A stretch of DNA of 7,318 nucleotides, taken from positions 1-7,318 of the forward strand of contig JAEYEL010000114.1 in the NCBI GenBank assembly GCA_023403475.1. The letters are read 5' to 3'. The stretch is from Actinomycetes bacterium (GTDB lineage: Bacteria > Actinomycetota > Coriobacteriia > Coriobacteriales > Eggerthellaceae). A program made the translations under genes and the position numbers. Positions 6,397 to 7,318 of the stretch are shown here, piece after piece. Position 1 is the first letter of the stretch. The number at the start of each line of letters is the position of its first letter. A model generated the notes under the pieces. It saw nothing but the letters and a program-made list of their open reading frames with translations, was not told where the DNA came from and did not search any database.

Positions 6397-7318
6397 ATAT
6401 GTCATGACGGCGGCGCGGCGTGCGGCCTCCGTTGCCGCCACCGTTGCGGTTGCCGCGACCGGGGCGATTGTCGCGCTCGCCTGCGCGTCCGCGGCCCTTG
6501 CCGCCTTCAGGAGCGGCTCCTTCGGGGGCATCGGGCTTGTCAAGACGGTCGAGCGATATCTTGCCGGTGTTCGGATCCACCTCGAGCACCTTCACCTTCA
6601 CCACGTCCCCAACGGAGAGCACGTCTTCCACCTTGCCCACGCGACCGTTGGCAACGCGGCTGATGTGAAGCAGGCCGTCCTTGCCGGGTGTGAGCTTGAT
6701 AAACGCGCCGAAATCCTTGATGCCCACGACCTCGCCGTCGTATTCCTCGCCCACCTCGGGCTCTTTCACAATGCCTAAGATCATGGCCTTGGCGGCCTCG
6801 CCGGCAGGACCTTCCACAGCCGCGATGTGGATGGTGCCGTCCTCCTGGATGTCGATGGAAGCGCCGGTCTCCTCCTGGATGCCGCGCACCACCTTGCCGC
6901 CGGAACCGATGACGTCGCGAATCTTGTCTACCGGAATGTGGATGGTCTCGATGCGCGGTGCGGTGTCGCGCAGCTGCTCGCGCGGCTCGGGCAGCGTTTC
7001 GAGCATAGCCTTCAAAATGAACGCGCGGCCTTCCTTGGCCTGCTTGAGGGCCCGGCCTAGGATCTCGGTGGAAAGGCCCTTCGCCTTGTTATCCATCTGA
7101 AGCGCGGTAATGCCCTTTTCCGTGCCGCACACCTTGAAGTCCATGTCGCCCAAAAAGTCCTCAAGGCCTTGGATGTCGGAGAGGATGACCACATCGTCGC
7201 CCTCTTTGATAAGACCCATGGCAATGCCGGAGACCGGCGCCTTGATGGGCACGCCGGCGTCCATGAGCGCGAGCGTGGAGCCGCAGGTGGAAGCCATGGA
7301 GGAAGAGCCGTTGGATTC
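6395..7318 (-). CDS. pnp: Polynucleotide phosphorylase, C-terminal part
   Basis: Phosphate-dependent 3'-to-5' exoribonuclease acting in mRNA decay; it can also add tails to RNA. The gene runs off the right edge and the last 307 residues are present, about 40% of a usual 700-750-residue protein. The visible part opens inside the second RNase PH core at ESNGSSSMASTCGS, the conserved active-site region with the phosphate-binding serines. The metal-binding residues D54, D60 and K62 (EDFLGDMDFK) match E. coli D486, D492 and K494. A KH domain follows (about 122-185, with GSGG at 138-141), then an S1 RNA-binding domain (about 188-258, DFGAFIKL and DGLLHIS). The tail 259-307 is rich in Gly, Arg and Asn and ends PRRRHDI. 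An ATG at 7297 is internal: the reading frame continues upstream with conserved sequence to the window edge. Confidence 0.97.
   Translation of the reverse strand, partial: ESNGSSSMASTCGSTLALMDAGVPIKAPVSGIAMGLIKEGDDVVILSDIQGLEDFLGDMDFKVCGTEKGITALQMDNKAKGLSTEILGRALKQAKEGRAFILKAMLETLPEPREQLRDTAPRIETIHIPVDKIRDVIGSGGKVVRGIQEETGASIDIQEDGTIHIAAVEGPAGEAAKAMILGIVKEPEVGEEYDGEVVGIKDFGAFIKLTPGKDGLLHISRVANGRVGKVEDVLSVGDVVKVKVLEVDPNTGKISLDRLDKPDAPEGAAPEGGKGRGRAGERDNRPGRGNRNGGGNGGRTPRRRHDI

Overview
This window is a compact run of five housekeeping genes, all read from the minus strand. In transcription order they are pnp (3' part only, entering from the right edge), dapB, dapA, rnj and ftsK, whose stop codon lies just inside the left edge. 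Nothing on the plus strand looks like a real gene. I see no tRNA or rRNA, mobile element, CRISPR array or integration site. The DNA is GC-rich. The RNase J and FtsK sequences look actinobacterial, and the order pnp-dapB-dapA-rnj-ftsK matches, from memory, the order of the same genes in Mycobacterium and Streptomyces, where extra genes (a pepR-type protease, thyX and others) lie between them. The tight spacing and protein style suggest a member of the Coriobacteriia (Eggerthella/Slackia-like gut actinobacteria). That placement is an inference, not something the window proves.

Layout by region. At 6395-7318 is the C-terminal part of polynucleotide phosphorylase: second RNase PH core, KH, S1 and a Gly/Arg-rich tail. 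At 5609-6379 is dapB; its Shine-Dalgarno overlaps the pnp stop codon. At 5474-5608 is a 135-base gap with a possible extended -10 promoter and a hairpin just before the dapA ribosome binding site. At 4577-5473 is dapA. At 2701-4563 is rnj, only 13 bases after dapA. At 2592-2700 is the region between rnj and the chosen ftsK start, with a perfect TATAAT and a long bulged hairpin next to each other. At 6-2591 is ftsK, best started at a GTG codon.

How the genes fit together. DapA and DapB carry out consecutive steps of the diaminopimelate/lysine pathway, which feeds peptidoglycan cross-linking and protein synthesis. PNPase and RNase J are the 3' exonuclease and the 5' exo/endonuclease of mRNA decay and rRNA maturation. 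FtsK pumps chromosomal DNA through the closing septum. The cluster therefore links wall precursor supply, RNA turnover and division-coupled chromosome segregation.

I did not find a new biological system here. The most interesting unexplained parts are the two intergenic hairpins, with the basic N-terminal extension of RNase J and the apparent loss of the classical lysine-feedback histidines in DapA as secondary points.
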